A stretch of DNA of 64,000 nucleotides, from assembly GCA_050747245.1 (NCBI GenBank), contig JBOGNO010000007.1, forward strand, positions 137,832 through 201,831, written 5' to 3'. Each line of letters starts with the position of its first letter. Position 1 is the stretch's first letter. Under the pieces are notes generated by a model. It had not been told where the DNA came from. It saw only the letters and a list, made by a program, of their open reading frames with translations, and searched no databases. The DNA comes from JBOGNO01 sp050747245. GTDB taxonomy: Bacteria > Acidobacteriota > Terriglobia > Acidiferrales > UBA7541. Both the position numbers and the translations under genes were made by a program. Shown here piece after piece: positions 43,651 through 52,431 of this stretch.

Positions 43651-46074
43651 ATGCCAACCATTTCTGCGCTCTATGAATTAGCAAATGTCTATTTTGCATG
43701 CCGCGACAGCGATACGCTGCTGAAGACCTTCTCAGCGCGTGCCGGAGCGCAGCTCCACGCCCGAGCGGTTTTCGTATGGCTCCTCAACGATTCCCGAGAT
43801 GCGCTTACTTGCCGCGCACGATGGTCCGAGCCGGGCGATAGGCTCGCCCCGGTAGCCGGGCCCGTCACAGGGGGGATCCTCGCGGAAATGCTCGAAAGCA
43901 CAGGCGCGCGCGGCCTCACCGCAGGGGAGGTAGACGGCGGGGTCTGGCCTCATCTGGACAACGCGGGCCGCATGAAGACCGCGCTTTACGCTCCCATACC
44001 CGGGCCGTTCGGCGCCGAAGGCGTCGTGGAAGTTCTCAACAGAACGGCTGGCGATTTCACCTCTGAAGATGCAGGCTTCCTCGAAGAGGCGAGCCGGCTC
44101 ACAGCGCAAGCTCTGGCCCAGTGGAAGACGCTCGATGTCGAGCGCCAGTCGCAATTCACCACTCTCGAACGCCTTACTTCGCTTTACGATTTGAGCCGAA
44201 TCTTCAATTCCACGCTGGAACTTCAAGAGCTGCTTCCGATCGTCGCGAACAAAATCCGTGACATCCTCGCCGCGGAAGGATGCAACGTATGGCTGGTGGA
44301 TCCTGACGAGGGCGACCTCTACCTCGCCCAAAAAGACGGCGAAGACCCCACCGTCGAAGAGGGGGCACGCGCCTCTCTCGAGGAGAGCCTGCAAGGCAAA
44401 GTGGCCAGCGAAGGAATCCCGCGGCTGGTCGAAAATCCAGACGGGGAAGTATCGCTCGCCGCTCGCGCCAAGGGGTGCGAGGAAGATTTTCAGCTCCTCT
44501 CGTGGATGTGCGCGCCGCTGCGCAAAGAGGAGGATGTCGTGGGCGTCGTAGAGCTCATCAACAAGCGCGACGGCACACCCTTCGACGAAGACGATCTGTT
44601 CTTCCTCTCGAGCGTCTGCGAACAGGCCGCCGTGGCGCTGCACAACGCCAACCTCCTCGAATCCGAGCGCAAGGTTCATATTCTTGACGCCCTGCTGAAG
44701 ATCAGCAAAGAAATCACATCCACGCTCGATCTCGATCACGTCCTTACGACTGTCGTCCATCAGGCCGCCGAAGTCGTGCCATTCGATCGCTGCATCATCG
44801 GATTTTTTGACCGCAACCGGTTTGTCATCGGCGCCCTCTCCGGTGAACAGGAAGTTCCGAAAACGCCGGAGATGGATGCCCTCCGCGGAATCCTCGAATG
44901 GGCAGCGGGCCAGCCAGAGCCTGTTGCCGTGGATCAGTACGAGGACGGCTGGCATTGCCAACCGGAGGAAGCTCGCGCGCAGGTAACGCACATTCTCACA
45001 GCGCAGGAGATGAACGGTTTTTATGCCCTGCCACTGCGAGACGATCAGGGCACGCTCGGTGCTCTCGCCCTTTTGAGCGGCGACGCCGACTTCCTGACTG
45101 ACACGCAACGCGAAACCCTCAGCATTCTCGCGAACCAGACCTCCGTCGCAATACGCAACGCCCAGCTTTACCAGCAGGTGCCGCTCGCCAGTTTCCTCCA
45201 GCCGCTAGCCGAGAAAAAACAGAAATTCATGGCGGCAATGTCCTATTCCCGGTGGGTGGAATGGGCAGGGAAGCTGGGCGTCGCAGCGCTGCTGCTCATC
45301 GCCATTCCCCTGCCCATGCGCATCAGCACAAACGCGACTGTCGTTCCGGCCGAGCGCCGCGTCGTCAGCGGCGAAGTGGGCGGAGTCGTCCGGGGCGTAT
45401 TCGTTCATGAAGGCGACTCCGTCGCGCAAAGGCGATTGCTCGCGCAACTCGACGACAGCGACGACCGCCTCAAGCTTGCGCAGGCGGAGACAAATCTGAC
45501 TCTCGCGAATCGTGCCCTCGCGGATGCCGAATTTCGCAATGACCTGACCGCCGCGGGGAAGGCTCGCCTCGATTCCGCATTGTACGGTGCCGAGGCGAAG
45601 CTCGAACAGCAGCGCGTGGATGCCGCGCAATTGCGCGCCCCGATTTCGGGCGTGATCGTCACCTCCAAGGTAGAGGAAAAGACCGGCACGTTCCTAAGGC
45701 CCGGCGCCCCGTTTTGCGAGTTGGTCGAAACCGACAAGATGGCCGTTGAGATGGGCATCCCCGAGTCGGATATGGATCTCCTCGGCACCGGAAGGGGCGT
45801 GGTGCTCAAGCTCAACTCCTACCCGACGACTACGTTCCATGGATCCATCGAACGCTTGGGCGCGCAGGCGAAGTCGGATTCCGGCGACCAATATTTTCTG
45901 GTGCGCGCTGTTTTCAGCAACTCGGAAAACCTTGCGCGTGACGGAATGGTGGGCAAGGCAAAAATTGCCGCGAGTGGAGGCTGGTTCGGCAGCGGATGGT
46001 ATCCAGTCGGTTATCTGATTTTCCGCTCGCCGTTCCGCTGGATGTGGGCCAAGGTATGGGGGTGGCTGCCATGA
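43651..46074 (+). CDS. Triple-GAF protein fused to an HlyD-type membrane-fusion domain
   Basis: ATG 43651 (807 aa) starts at MPTISALYELANVYFACRD; an in-frame ATG lies 93 nt upstream. Three GAF-like domains span about 1-170, 185-340 and 350-510 (FNSTLELQELLPIVANKIRD, DLDHVLTTVVHQAAEVVPFD, LSILANQTSVAIRNAQL). A transmembrane helix (LGVAALLLIAIPLPM) follows, and then an HlyD barrel-sandwich domain (VVSGEVGGVVRGVFVHEGDS and LRAPISGVIVTSKVEEKTG). A cytoplasmic sensor is thus joined to a periplasmic adaptor. Its stop overlaps the next HlyD gene by ATGA, and the operon continues with an M50-HlyD protein gene. Confidence 0.85.
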   Translation: MPTISALYELANVYFACRDSDTLLKTFSARAGAQLHARAVFVWLLNDSRDALTCRARWSEPGDRLAPVAGPVTGGILAEMLESTGARGLTAGEVDGGVWPHLDNAGRMKTALYAPIPGPFGAEGVVEVLNRTAGDFTSEDAGFLEEASRLTAQALAQWKTLDVERQSQFTTLERLTSLYDLSRIFNSTLELQELLPIVANKIRDILAAEGCNVWLVDPDEGDLYLAQKDGEDPTVEEGARASLEESLQGKVASEGIPRLVENPDGEVSLAARAKGCEEDFQLLSWMCAPLRKEEDVVGVVELINKRDGTPFDEDDLFFLSSVCEQAAVALHNANLLESERKVHILDALLKISKEITSTLDLDHVLTTVVHQAAEVVPFDRCIIGFFDRNRFVIGALSGEQEVPKTPEMDALRGILEWAAGQPEPVAVDQYEDGWHCQPEEARAQVTHILTAQEMNGFYALPLRDDQGTLGALALLSGDADFLTDTQRETLSILANQTSVAIRNAQLYQQVPLASFLQPLAEKKQKFMAAMSYSRWVEWAGKLGVAALLLIAIPLPMRISTNATVVPAERRVVSGEVGGVVRGVFVHEGDSVAQRRLLAQLDDSDDRLKLAQAETNLTLANRALADAEFRNDLTAAGKARLDSALYGAEAKLEQQRVDAAQLRAPISGVIVTSKVEEKTGTFLRPGAPFCELVETDKMAVEMGIPESDMDLLGTGRGVVLKLNSYPTTTFHGSIERLGAQAKSDSGDQYFLVRAVFSNSENLARDGMVGKAKIAASGGWFGSGWYPVGYLIFRSPFRWMWAKVWGWLP

Positions 46075-47036
46075 AACTCAAAAAATGGAAAAGAATGGAA
46101 TCTGCGCCGCTACCGATCCTGTGGCTCGCCGTGGCCCTCGCATTCACGGTTGCCGGCTGTGGAAACACCCCGAGTACATCGGACGCTTCACCCGCTGCTG
46201 CCACCGCTTCGGCCACCCCGCCGACGAGCCCGAGCTCTGCGGCGCCCGCCGCCCCACGTGATTCAGGAGAAATTCTTACCGTTCTTTCGGTCGAGCACGA
46301 GCTGGACGTGGTGACCGAGCGAGAAGGAAAAGTCGTTCAAGTCGAGCGGGACGAGGGCAGCTTGGTGAAAGCAGGAGGCGAACTGGCTCGATTGGATGAC
46401 CAGGCCAGTCAGCTCGAATTGCAGAAGGCCACAACCGATCTCGAAGTGGCGCAAAGCAATGTGAAATGGAAAGAAGCTGAACTCAAGGCGAAGCAGGCCG
46501 CGTATCGTCGCCAGCAGTTGTTGCGCGCGGACGGCCTCAGCAGCGATGCTGATCTCGAGACTGCCGAGTTTGAAGCTACGGCCGCGTCCAATTCTCTGGA
46601 CGGCTGGCGCTCCGTGGTAAAAAGCAACGAACTGGAGATTCGCTCCGCCCGTCTCGAACTCGATAAATTGAAAATTCGCGCCCCGTTTTCCGGCGTCGTC
46701 CTCCATCGCTACATCCGCGAGGGCCAGGAAATCTCCAAGGGTGATAAATGCTTCCGCGTGAGCCAGATTAGCCCTCTGCGGGTACAGTTTCTGGTTCCGG
46801 AAGGCTCGCCGCACCGTCCGCGCCTTGGCGAAACCATACTCGTCTCCGTCGCCAGCGTATCGGACAGCAGCTATCCCGCGCGCATCATCAAATTGAGCCC
46901 GACGGTGGATCCGGCGAGTGGCAGCTACGACGTCGTCGCACAGCTTGACGGTCGCGCCCCATCGAGTCTCATGCCCGGAATGGCGGCCCGCGTTGCCTGG
47001 CCCGCGGGCGCTTCTGCGGCCGCAGAAAAACACTGA
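46071..47036 (+). CDS. Lipoprotein HlyD/RND-type periplasmic adaptor
   Basis: ATG 46071 overlaps the previous stop (ATGA). The 321-aa product has a lipobox-like VALAFTVAGCGNT, a Pro/Ala/Ser-rich linker, and a membrane-fusion core with HlyD hairpin and barrel (EHELDVVTEREGKVVQVERD, IRAPFSGVVLHRYIREGQEI). It resembles adaptor subunits of tripartite efflux or type I secretion systems, but no RND pump or outer-membrane channel is in this operon. It likely cooperates with the flanking fusion proteins. Confidence 0.85.
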   Translation: MKLKKWKRMESAPLPILWLAVALAFTVAGCGNTPSTSDASPAAATASATPPTSPSSAAPAAPRDSGEILTVLSVEHELDVVTEREGKVVQVERDEGSLVKAGGELARLDDQASQLELQKATTDLEVAQSNVKWKEAELKAKQAAYRRQQLLRADGLSSDADLETAEFEATAASNSLDGWRSVVKSNELEIRSARLELDKLKIRAPFSGVVLHRYIREGQEISKGDKCFRVSQISPLRVQFLVPEGSPHRPRLGETILVSVASVSDSSYPARIIKLSPTVDPASGSYDVVAQLDGRAPSSLMPGMAARVAWPAGASAAAEKH

Positions 47037-47042
47037 ACGCCG

Positions 47043-49193
47043 ATGCGGCTAGGCCCGACAAGCCTTCAGGTTTCCAGCATCCTCGCAAAAGGACTGCGCC
47101 ATCCTAAATTGCGATCTGATTTGCGAATTAGCGAGCAAACGATTACAGGTGAAACCAGCTACGTGCTCAAGAACCCTCAAACAGTCACCTACAACCGCTA
47201 CGGCGCCACCGAATACGAGCTCCTGACGCTCTGCGATGGCACGCGCACGGCAGGCGAAATCGCCGAAGCCATGTCGGAGCGCCATCCTGAGAATCCGCTC
47301 TCCGAATCCGACGTCCTCGATTTTCTCGATAGCATCGAGCCCGAGTTATGGGAGCAAACACTCGGCCAGAAGAATCTCGCAATTCTCGAAAAAATCAAGG
47401 AAGAGCGGAAGAGCCGCATTGATCAGTCGAAGATTCTCTACATCACCTTCAAAGCAGTGGATCCGAACAAGTTGCTCGACAAACTTGACCGCGCCGTTGG
47501 CTGGCTTATCTACTCCCGGGCATTTGTAATTTTTTCCGCCATTCTGTTCGCGCTTACAGTCATAATTCTCGCCGGCGATTGGACGCGCGTGCAGCGCGAC
47601 ACGGCCGCGCTCTGGAGCTTTCAGAACAAGTCGGCCTACGACCTCTGGGTTTTCTGGGTGCTCCTCTGGACTCTCGGCTGCATTCACGAAATGGGTCATG
47701 GACTCACGTGCAAGCATTTTGGCGGCGATGTTCATCAAATGGGCTTCATGCTGATTTATTTCACTCCCGCGTTTTACACCGATACCACGGACATGTTGCT
47801 CTTCCAGAAGACTTCGCACCGCCAGTGGACGATCTTCGGTGGGATCTGGATCGAGCTCGTGATTTGCGGCGTTGCAACGATCATCTGGTCTCTGGCGCAG
47901 ACAGGGAGCACGATAAGTGATCTCGCTTACAAGACGCTCCTCTTTAGCGGCATTCAGGGTGCCCTCGTCAATCTGAACCCGCTCATCAAAGCGGACGGCT
48001 ACTACGCCCTCGCGCAATACTTGCGTATGGACAATCTCCGCGAGGACACGTTTGCATTTCTCGAGGCCTGGGCGAACAAGACTTTGCTGCGCAAGGATGT
48101 GGAAATTCCTCCCACCAGCCGCCGTCAACGCCGGATCTTTTTCATCTTCGGGATTCTTGCTCTCTGCTACAGCACGTTCGTTATCGTTTTCGTGCTTCTG
48201 TTCGTGAAGAACATATTGATCAGCAAATTCGGCGTCTGGTGGGGTTACCTGGGCTCGGCCGGAATGGTTTATTGGTTCATGCGCAAGAAAATCCGGAAGG
48301 CTCTCCCAGTTATCCGCGCCCGCTGGAAGCAAGCCAAGGAGCGGTACATGGCCTGGAAAATGACTCGTCCTCAAATGGCAGGCATCGCAGTCGCAGCTCT
48401 GTTACTCACCATCCCACCTATGACGGGGAAAATCACGTCGGATTTCATTCTGGAGCCCGGCCGCTACGCCGACATTCGCGCCAGCGCGCCGGGGCGAGTC
48501 GCCGAAGTGCTCGTTCATTCGGGCGACCGCGTACAGGCAAATCAAATCGTGGCAGTCCTGCGAAACCCCGAGCTCGAAGCCCGCGCTGAGGTCCTCGAAA
48601 TCCGTGTCAAGCTCGCGCAGGACAGCTTGGGCGAAGCTGTCTCGCACGGCGATGCCTCCGAAGAGGCTGCGGCGAGCGAACAAGTCCGCCGCTTCGCCGA
48701 GGAACTGTCCGTCACGCGAGCCAAGCTCAATGCGCTTGATCTTCGCGCGCCTTTTGCTGGCATTGTCACTTCGCCCGATGTGGAGCAGCGTGTGGGAGAA
48801 AATCTTGCCGAGGGAGATGCTTTCGCAACTGTCGTAAATCGTGATCGCATGCGCGCCCGCATTTTTGTCCACGATTGGGATCTCCATGATATTTTGCCGC
48901 ATGCCTCTGCCCGCCTCAAAGTGCTTGCTCTTCCGTGGCGTACTTTCACTGGTGACGTCGCCGAGATCCTGCCTGCGGCGTCGACGGATTCTCCCGTTTC
49001 GCAGACCGAGGTGCAGGAACGCTACGGCCAGCCGGTCAGCAATTATTTTGCCGTGATTCTCGAGTTTCCGAACCCTCAGGGTGAACTGCGGGAGGGAATG
49101 ACAGGAACAGCAAAAATTTCCGGGCACCGCTATCCGCTCGCCTGGCGTGCGGCCCGCAACATCTATGAATGGCTGCGCGCGCAAGTCTGGTAA
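47043..49193 (+). CDS. PqqD-like / M50 (site-2) metalloprotease / HlyD fusion membrane protein
   Basis: The product is 716 aa. Residues about 40-105 resemble a PqqD-type wing (YNRYGATEYELLTLCDGTRT and GEIAEAMSERHP). Multi-pass membrane helices surround the zinc motif HEMGH in GCIHEMGHGLTCKHFGGD, and the second ligand motif is seen as LNPLIKADGYYALAQYL. The C-terminal 240 residues form an HlyD-like adaptor (GRVAEVLVHSGDRVQANQIV, LRAPFAGIVTSPDVEQRVG). YydH-like M50 proteins take part in maturation or export of peptides, so a peptide substrate is plausible; the hexad-repeat peptide encoded just beyond is the obvious candidate. It is the last gene of the operon. Confidence 0.82.
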   Translation: MRLGPTSLQVSSILAKGLRHPKLRSDLRISEQTITGETSYVLKNPQTVTYNRYGATEYELLTLCDGTRTAGEIAEAMSERHPENPLSESDVLDFLDSIEPELWEQTLGQKNLAILEKIKEERKSRIDQSKILYITFKAVDPNKLLDKLDRAVGWLIYSRAFVIFSAILFALTVIILAGDWTRVQRDTAALWSFQNKSAYDLWVFWVLLWTLGCIHEMGHGLTCKHFGGDVHQMGFMLIYFTPAFYTDTTDMLLFQKTSHRQWTIFGGIWIELVICGVATIIWSLAQTGSTISDLAYKTLLFSGIQGALVNLNPLIKADGYYALAQYLRMDNLREDTFAFLEAWANKTLLRKDVEIPPTSRRQRRIFFIFGILALCYSTFVIVFVLLFVKNILISKFGVWWGYLGSAGMVYWFMRKKIRKALPVIRARWKQAKERYMAWKMTRPQMAGIAVAALLLTIPPMTGKITSDFILEPGRYADIRASAPGRVAEVLVHSGDRVQANQIVAVLRNPELEARAEVLEIRVKLAQDSLGEAVSHGDASEEAAASEQVRRFAEELSVTRAKLNALDLRAPFAGIVTSPDVEQRVGENLAEGDAFATVVNRDRMRARIFVHDWDLHDILPHASARLKVLALPWRTFTGDVAEILPAASTDSPVSQTEVQERYGQPVSNYFAVILEFPNPQGELREGMTGTAKISGHRYPLAWRAARNIYEWLRAQVW

Positions 49194-49211
49194 CTCACAA
49201 GTCGCGGCTCC

Positions 49212-49246
49212 AAAAAAGAAGGGCCGGCGCTTGCTTGCGCCAGCCC
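49212..49246 (-). terminator. Rho-independent terminator for the hexad-repeat peptide gene
   Basis: A stem GGGCxGGCGC / GCGCCxGCCC (49221-49246) with loop TTGCTT is followed on the minus strand by CTTCTTTTTT. It lies 50 nt after the peptide stop codon. Because the M50 gene ends at 49193 on the opposite strand, the hairpin may also limit read-through of that operon. Confidence 0.75.
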
Positions 49247-49295
49247 AGGAATCGCTGTTGCAATCCGGCACAGCGCCGGTTTGTCGAGCAGTTAG

Positions 49296-49607
49296 TTAGA
49301 TTACGTTGCGGCTGAGCGGCGCAGCCTTGGCCAGCGGCGCAGCCTTGGCCAGCGGCGACGCCTTAGCCAGCGGCGACGCCTTAGCCAGCGGCGACGCCTT
49401 AGCCAGCGGCGATGCCTTGGACAACGGCGCAGCCTTGGCCAGCGGCGACGCCTTAGCCAGCGGCGACGCCTTAGCCAGCGGCGACGCCTTAGCCAGCGGC
49501 GATGCCTTGGACAACGGCGTGGCCAGATCCAGCGGCGTGTGCTTCGCAAGCGTCTTGACGTTACCCAGCTTCTTTCCCCTCTTCACCGGCTTCGCATTCT
49601 TCGTCAT
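49296..49607 (-). CDS. Hexad-repeat peptide, tandem PL(A/S)KA units
   Basis: ATG 49607 has a strong GGGGAGG 8 nt upstream and gives 103 aa. The N-terminus MTKNAKPVKRGKKLGNVKTL is basic and could act as a leader. Then come 11 tandem hexads of the form (S/A/T)PL(A/S)KA and a closing APLSRNVI. The peptide is strongly basic with proline and leucine at fixed phase, so it may form a regular amphipathic or polyproline-like structure. No signal peptide is seen. It has its own sigma-54-like promoter and terminator, and the PqqD-M50-HlyD operon converges on it. No family is recognised, and its function is unknown. Confidence 0.75.
   Translation of the reverse strand: MTKNAKPVKRGKKLGNVKTLAKHTPLDLATPLSKASPLAKASPLAKASPLAKASPLAKAAPLSKASPLAKASPLAKASPLAKASPLAKAAPLAKAAPLSRNVI
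49321..49518. repeat. Tandem 18-bp minisatellite with a 90-bp higher-order period
   Basis: Eleven 18-bp units (consensus GACGCCTTAGCCAGCGGC on plus) lie head to tail. The variant GATGCCTTGGACAACGGC recurs at 49411 and 49501, exactly 90 bp apart, so a block of five units has been duplicated. The array stays in frame with the peptide, so unit gain or loss would change the peptide length by multiples of six residues. Confidence 0.95.
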
Positions 49608-49674
49608 TATCGTATCCTCCCCTTCTCCCAGTCTCTTGGTTTTTATTGCCCCCTGCAACAACCTCACATCTATG

Positions 49675-49690
49675 TGCAATCGTAGAGCCA
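49675..49690 (-). promoter_or_regulatory. Sigma-54 (-24/-12)-like promoter of the hexad peptide gene
   Basis: On the minus strand the sequence is TGGCTCTACGATTGCA: TGGC and TTGCA with the required GG-N10-GC spacing. It is 68 nt upstream of the peptide ATG and points at it. The adjacent gene (49871-51259) encodes a sigma-54 activator. Confidence 0.6.
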
Positions 49691-49870
49691 ATCTCCAGCT
49701 CTCAGTAGCCACTCACAAATCTGTCTCTCACAAGGCCTTAGAAAATCCCTTTCGTCCCCTGACTCCTGCGCGCTGGCCCCCAGGGGTTGAATTTTTAAAC
49801 TTGTGTTGAATTTTTAAACGTTTAATCGAGTTTGAGCTTTCCCCTCGCGGCAGATTCGCTTCGGAGGGAC

Positions 49871-51259
49871 TCACAGGTTGAACTTTCGAAAGAGGTAATT
49901 CATGCGATTCTTATCTATACCCAACAGGCGCGCCGCTTCGGCCTTCACTCGATTTGCTTGGGCCAGAGCCGCCTCCACCCATTTCCTTTCGACCGCTTCC
50001 ATTTCCTTGTCGAGCCGGAATCCCGATTCGGGCAATTTGAATGCGCGGCGGCTGTTTCCTCCTCCCGCGGACGCGATTTCCGATGGCAAGTCCTTCAGTC
50101 CCATGGCCGCCCCATCCGTCATCAATACCAGCCGCTGAATCACGTTTTCGAGTTCGCGGACGTTGCCTGGCCAGGGGTACTTCTTGAATGCCGCCATCGT
50201 TTCCGCTTCGACCTTCTTCTGCGGGATCTGGTTCGCCGCGCAATAAACCTTAACGAAATAATCCGCCAGGATCGGAACGTCTTCCGCGCGTTCGCGCAAT
50301 GGCGGAAGAAAAATCGGGACCACGTGGATTCGGTAATAGAGGTCTTCGCGAAACCGTCCCTGGCGCACCAGCTCCTCGAGATCTTCATTCGTGGCCGTCA
50401 CCAGCCGGAAATCTACTCGTGTCGGCTTCTTCCCGCCCAGCCTCGTGAGTGCGCGGTCCTCCAGGACGCGCAGCAGCTTGCCTTGCAATGCCGGAGTAAG
50501 CGTGGCGATCTCGTCGAGGAAAAGCGTTCCATGGTGTGCTACCTCGATGCGTCCTTCCTTCGCCGCCACAGCCCCAGTAAATGCGCCTTTTTCATAGCCA
50601 AAGAGCTCGGATTCCATCAGGCTCTCGGGCAGCGCCGCGCAATTCACGCTCACGAACGCGCGATTTCTTCGCGGGCTGTTCTCGTGGATCGCTCGCGCCA
50701 CCAGCTCTTTTCCCGTTCCGCTCTCTCCGCGGATCACCACGGTCGTCGAAGATTTTGCCACGCGCCGGATGGACTCGAAGACGTGCTGCATCGCCTCCGT
50801 CGTGCCCAGCAGGTTGCCCATGGCGTTCTTTCGCCGGATTTCGTCGCGCAGCAGGCGATTCTCGCGCTGCAGGTGCAGCTTTTCCACGGCGCGCTCGAGC
50901 AGCGCGCGCAACACGTCCGTATCAATCGGCTTGATGAAGTAGTCGTACGTGCCTGCATCGATCACGCGAAGCGCCGTCGCTTTCTTGTTATCGTCCGAGA
51001 GCACGATCACCAGCGTGTCGATCTCACTTCCGTCCAGCCGCTTCAGCAGCTCCGCGCATTCCTTCACGCCTCCGGACGGAAGACGGAGGCTCAGCAGCAG
51101 CACATCCAGCTCTGATTCCTGTAGCAACTTGTAAGCGTCCGGATAATCCTTCCCTTCGAGCACCTCGAAGCTCGAGCGCAGCGCGGTGGCAATACGCACG
51201 CGGTCCCCCTCTTCGTATTCCACAATTCCGACTTTTGGCTTCGCCGCGATGGAAACCAT
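49871..51259 (-). CDS. NtrC-like sigma-54 activator with a degenerate receiver domain
   Basis: The product is 462 aa. The AAA+ domain is intact: VVIRGESGTGKELVARAIHE, the GAFTGA motif in YEKGAFTGAVAAKEG, and TLFLDEIATL. A Fis-type helix-turn-helix closes it (VKAEAARLLGIDKNRMNYLF). The N-terminal receiver-like domain lacks the phospho-acceptor Asp: the stretch reads DVLLLSLRLPSGG, with Ser where Asp is usual (AGC codon verified). The N-terminal acidic pair is also replaced (VGIVEYEEGD). It may be controlled without phosphorylation. It lies directly upstream of the peptide gene and is its likely activator. Confidence 0.9.
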   Translation of the reverse strand: MVSIAAKPKVGIVEYEEGDRVRIATALRSSFEVLEGKDYPDAYKLLQESELDVLLLSLRLPSGGVKECAELLKRLDGSEIDTLVIVLSDDNKKATALRVIDAGTYDYFIKPIDTDVLRALLERAVEKLHLQRENRLLRDEIRRKNAMGNLLGTTEAMQHVFESIRRVAKSSTTVVIRGESGTGKELVARAIHENSPRRNRAFVSVNCAALPESLMESELFGYEKGAFTGAVAAKEGRIEVAHHGTLFLDEIATLTPALQGKLLRVLEDRALTRLGGKKPTRVDFRLVTATNEDLEELVRQGRFREDLYYRIHVVPIFLPPLRERAEDVPILADYFVKVYCAANQIPQKKVEAETMAAFKKYPWPGNVRELENVIQRLVLMTDGAAMGLKDLPSEIASAGGGNSRRAFKLPESGFRLDKEMEAVERKWVEAALAQANRVKAEAARLLGIDKNRMNYLFRKFNL

Positions 51260-51663
51260 CCCGCGTCTCCGGATCGTATTGCTGTTTTGCGGGTCAGATA
51301 TGGGGAGTTGACTGAATTTTGATCCGCGCCGGATTCTAGGTGTGCGCAGCCACGCTTGTCAACCCAGTGTCCTTGACTGCTGTAGCTGCGACTCTCATGT
51401 CTCTGATGTATGGAGAACGATGCCCGGTCCCAAGCCATCCGCAATACGGTGTTCGAAGGATCGCGCGGTGAGTAATTTCCCGCTACAATTTTAGCTCCAG
51501 TGGTTTAGGCGGAAGACCGGGAGGCTGATATGGCTCTTTGAAAAGAATGGCAATTCTTTGAACTTCAGAAAGCGCTGATTTGGTGAGAGCACTCAGCGAA
51601 GAGAGGATTGAGACGCACTCTAGGACTCGACTTGGAAGCTTTGCGGTCCATAGAACGATGGAG
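51260..51663. other. 404-bp gap between the sigma-54 activator and the NRPS operon
   Basis: No supported gene is visible. The only ORF of note (51483-51674, minus) overlaps the end of the PPTase gene and has no features. This region must hold the activator-gene promoter and the end of the NRPS operon transcript. Confidence 0.4.
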
Positions 51664-52431
51664 TCAGGCCGCAACGTGTAGCTTCAAGTGATCTGGGCAT
51701 TGCCAAGTGCGAAGCTCGTAGGACTCGCCTTCAGCCGCCAGCGCGCCGATGTAGCCGGGAGCAGGAGTGAGGGCGTGAAGACTCCAACGCCGGTCATCGC
51801 AGGGTTCCGCCGTCCACAGTAGTTCCGCGGGCTGGCCGGGAGCGAGTGAGACCGCGAACTTATCCAGCGGCACACTGAGCCCACCGCCTTTTGCTTTGAG
51901 AAAGGCCTCTTTGCGGCACCAGCAGTGCAAAAAAGCCTCTAATCGCAATCGTTCTGGGAGTGAACGAAGTGCCGCGCATTCCTGTGGAGACAAAAAGTGC
52001 TCCGGGATTCGATCAACGGCAACATCCGAATCCACACGCTCGAGGTCCACTCCGAGCTGGCGACCGCGCGCAAAGGCAAACAACCCGAGGGTTCCTGAAT
52101 GCGAGAGGTTGAAGCACAAAGCATTGTCCTCTCCATGATCCGCGAGGAAAGGCTTTCCCTGTGGCCCGTAGCCAAAACAAATTTGTTGAGGAGTCAATTC
52201 CAGATAGCGTGCAAGCAGAATCCGCAATAACCCGCGTGCGGTGACAAAGCGCCAGCTGTCTCTGGCAAATCGAAATCGTTCAGCTCTGCTACGTTCGTCT
52301 TCCGAGAGCATCCCCAGGAGCAGTTCACGCCGGGTGGGATGCGAGATAAGTTTGCCCCGCCAGACATGAATCTCTCCAGGAGGTAATGTCAAATCTGTTG
52401 GCGGAGCATCCCATTGTTCTGCGGAACTCAA
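51664..52431 (-). CDS. 4'-phosphopantetheinyl transferase (Sfp-type)
   Basis: The 255-aa product starts at TTG 52431, overlapping the NRPS stop (TTGA). The family motifs are present: FNLSHSGTLGLFAFARGRQLG, GVDLERVDSD with the metal-binding Asp/Glu, and CWCRKEAFLKAKGGGL. Sfp-type enzymes convert carrier-protein Ser to its phosphopantetheinyl form. Its place at the end of the NRPS operon says it activates the two PCP domains encoded upstream. Confidence 0.92.
   Translation of the reverse strand: MSSAEQWDAPPTDLTLPPGEIHVWRGKLISHPTRRELLLGMLSEDERSRAERFRFARDSWRFVTARGLLRILLARYLELTPQQICFGYGPQGKPFLADHGEDNALCFNLSHSGTLGLFAFARGRQLGVDLERVDSDVAVDRIPEHFLSPQECAALRSLPERLRLEAFLHCWCRKEAFLKAKGGGLSVPLDKFAVSLAPGQPAELLWTAEPCDDRRWSLHALTPAPGYIGALAAEGESYELRTWQCPDHLKLHVAA

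Noticed and set aside
43732..45108. 458-aa minus-strand ORF
   Set aside because: Antisense to the GAF-HlyD gene, which has clear domains.
49321..49518. CRISPR array
   Set aside because: The 18-bp units are directly adjacent with no spacers, are in frame with a coding sequence, and no cas genes are near.
49832..51115. 427-aa plus-strand ORF
   Set aside because: Antisense to the sigma-54 activator with intact AAA+ motifs.
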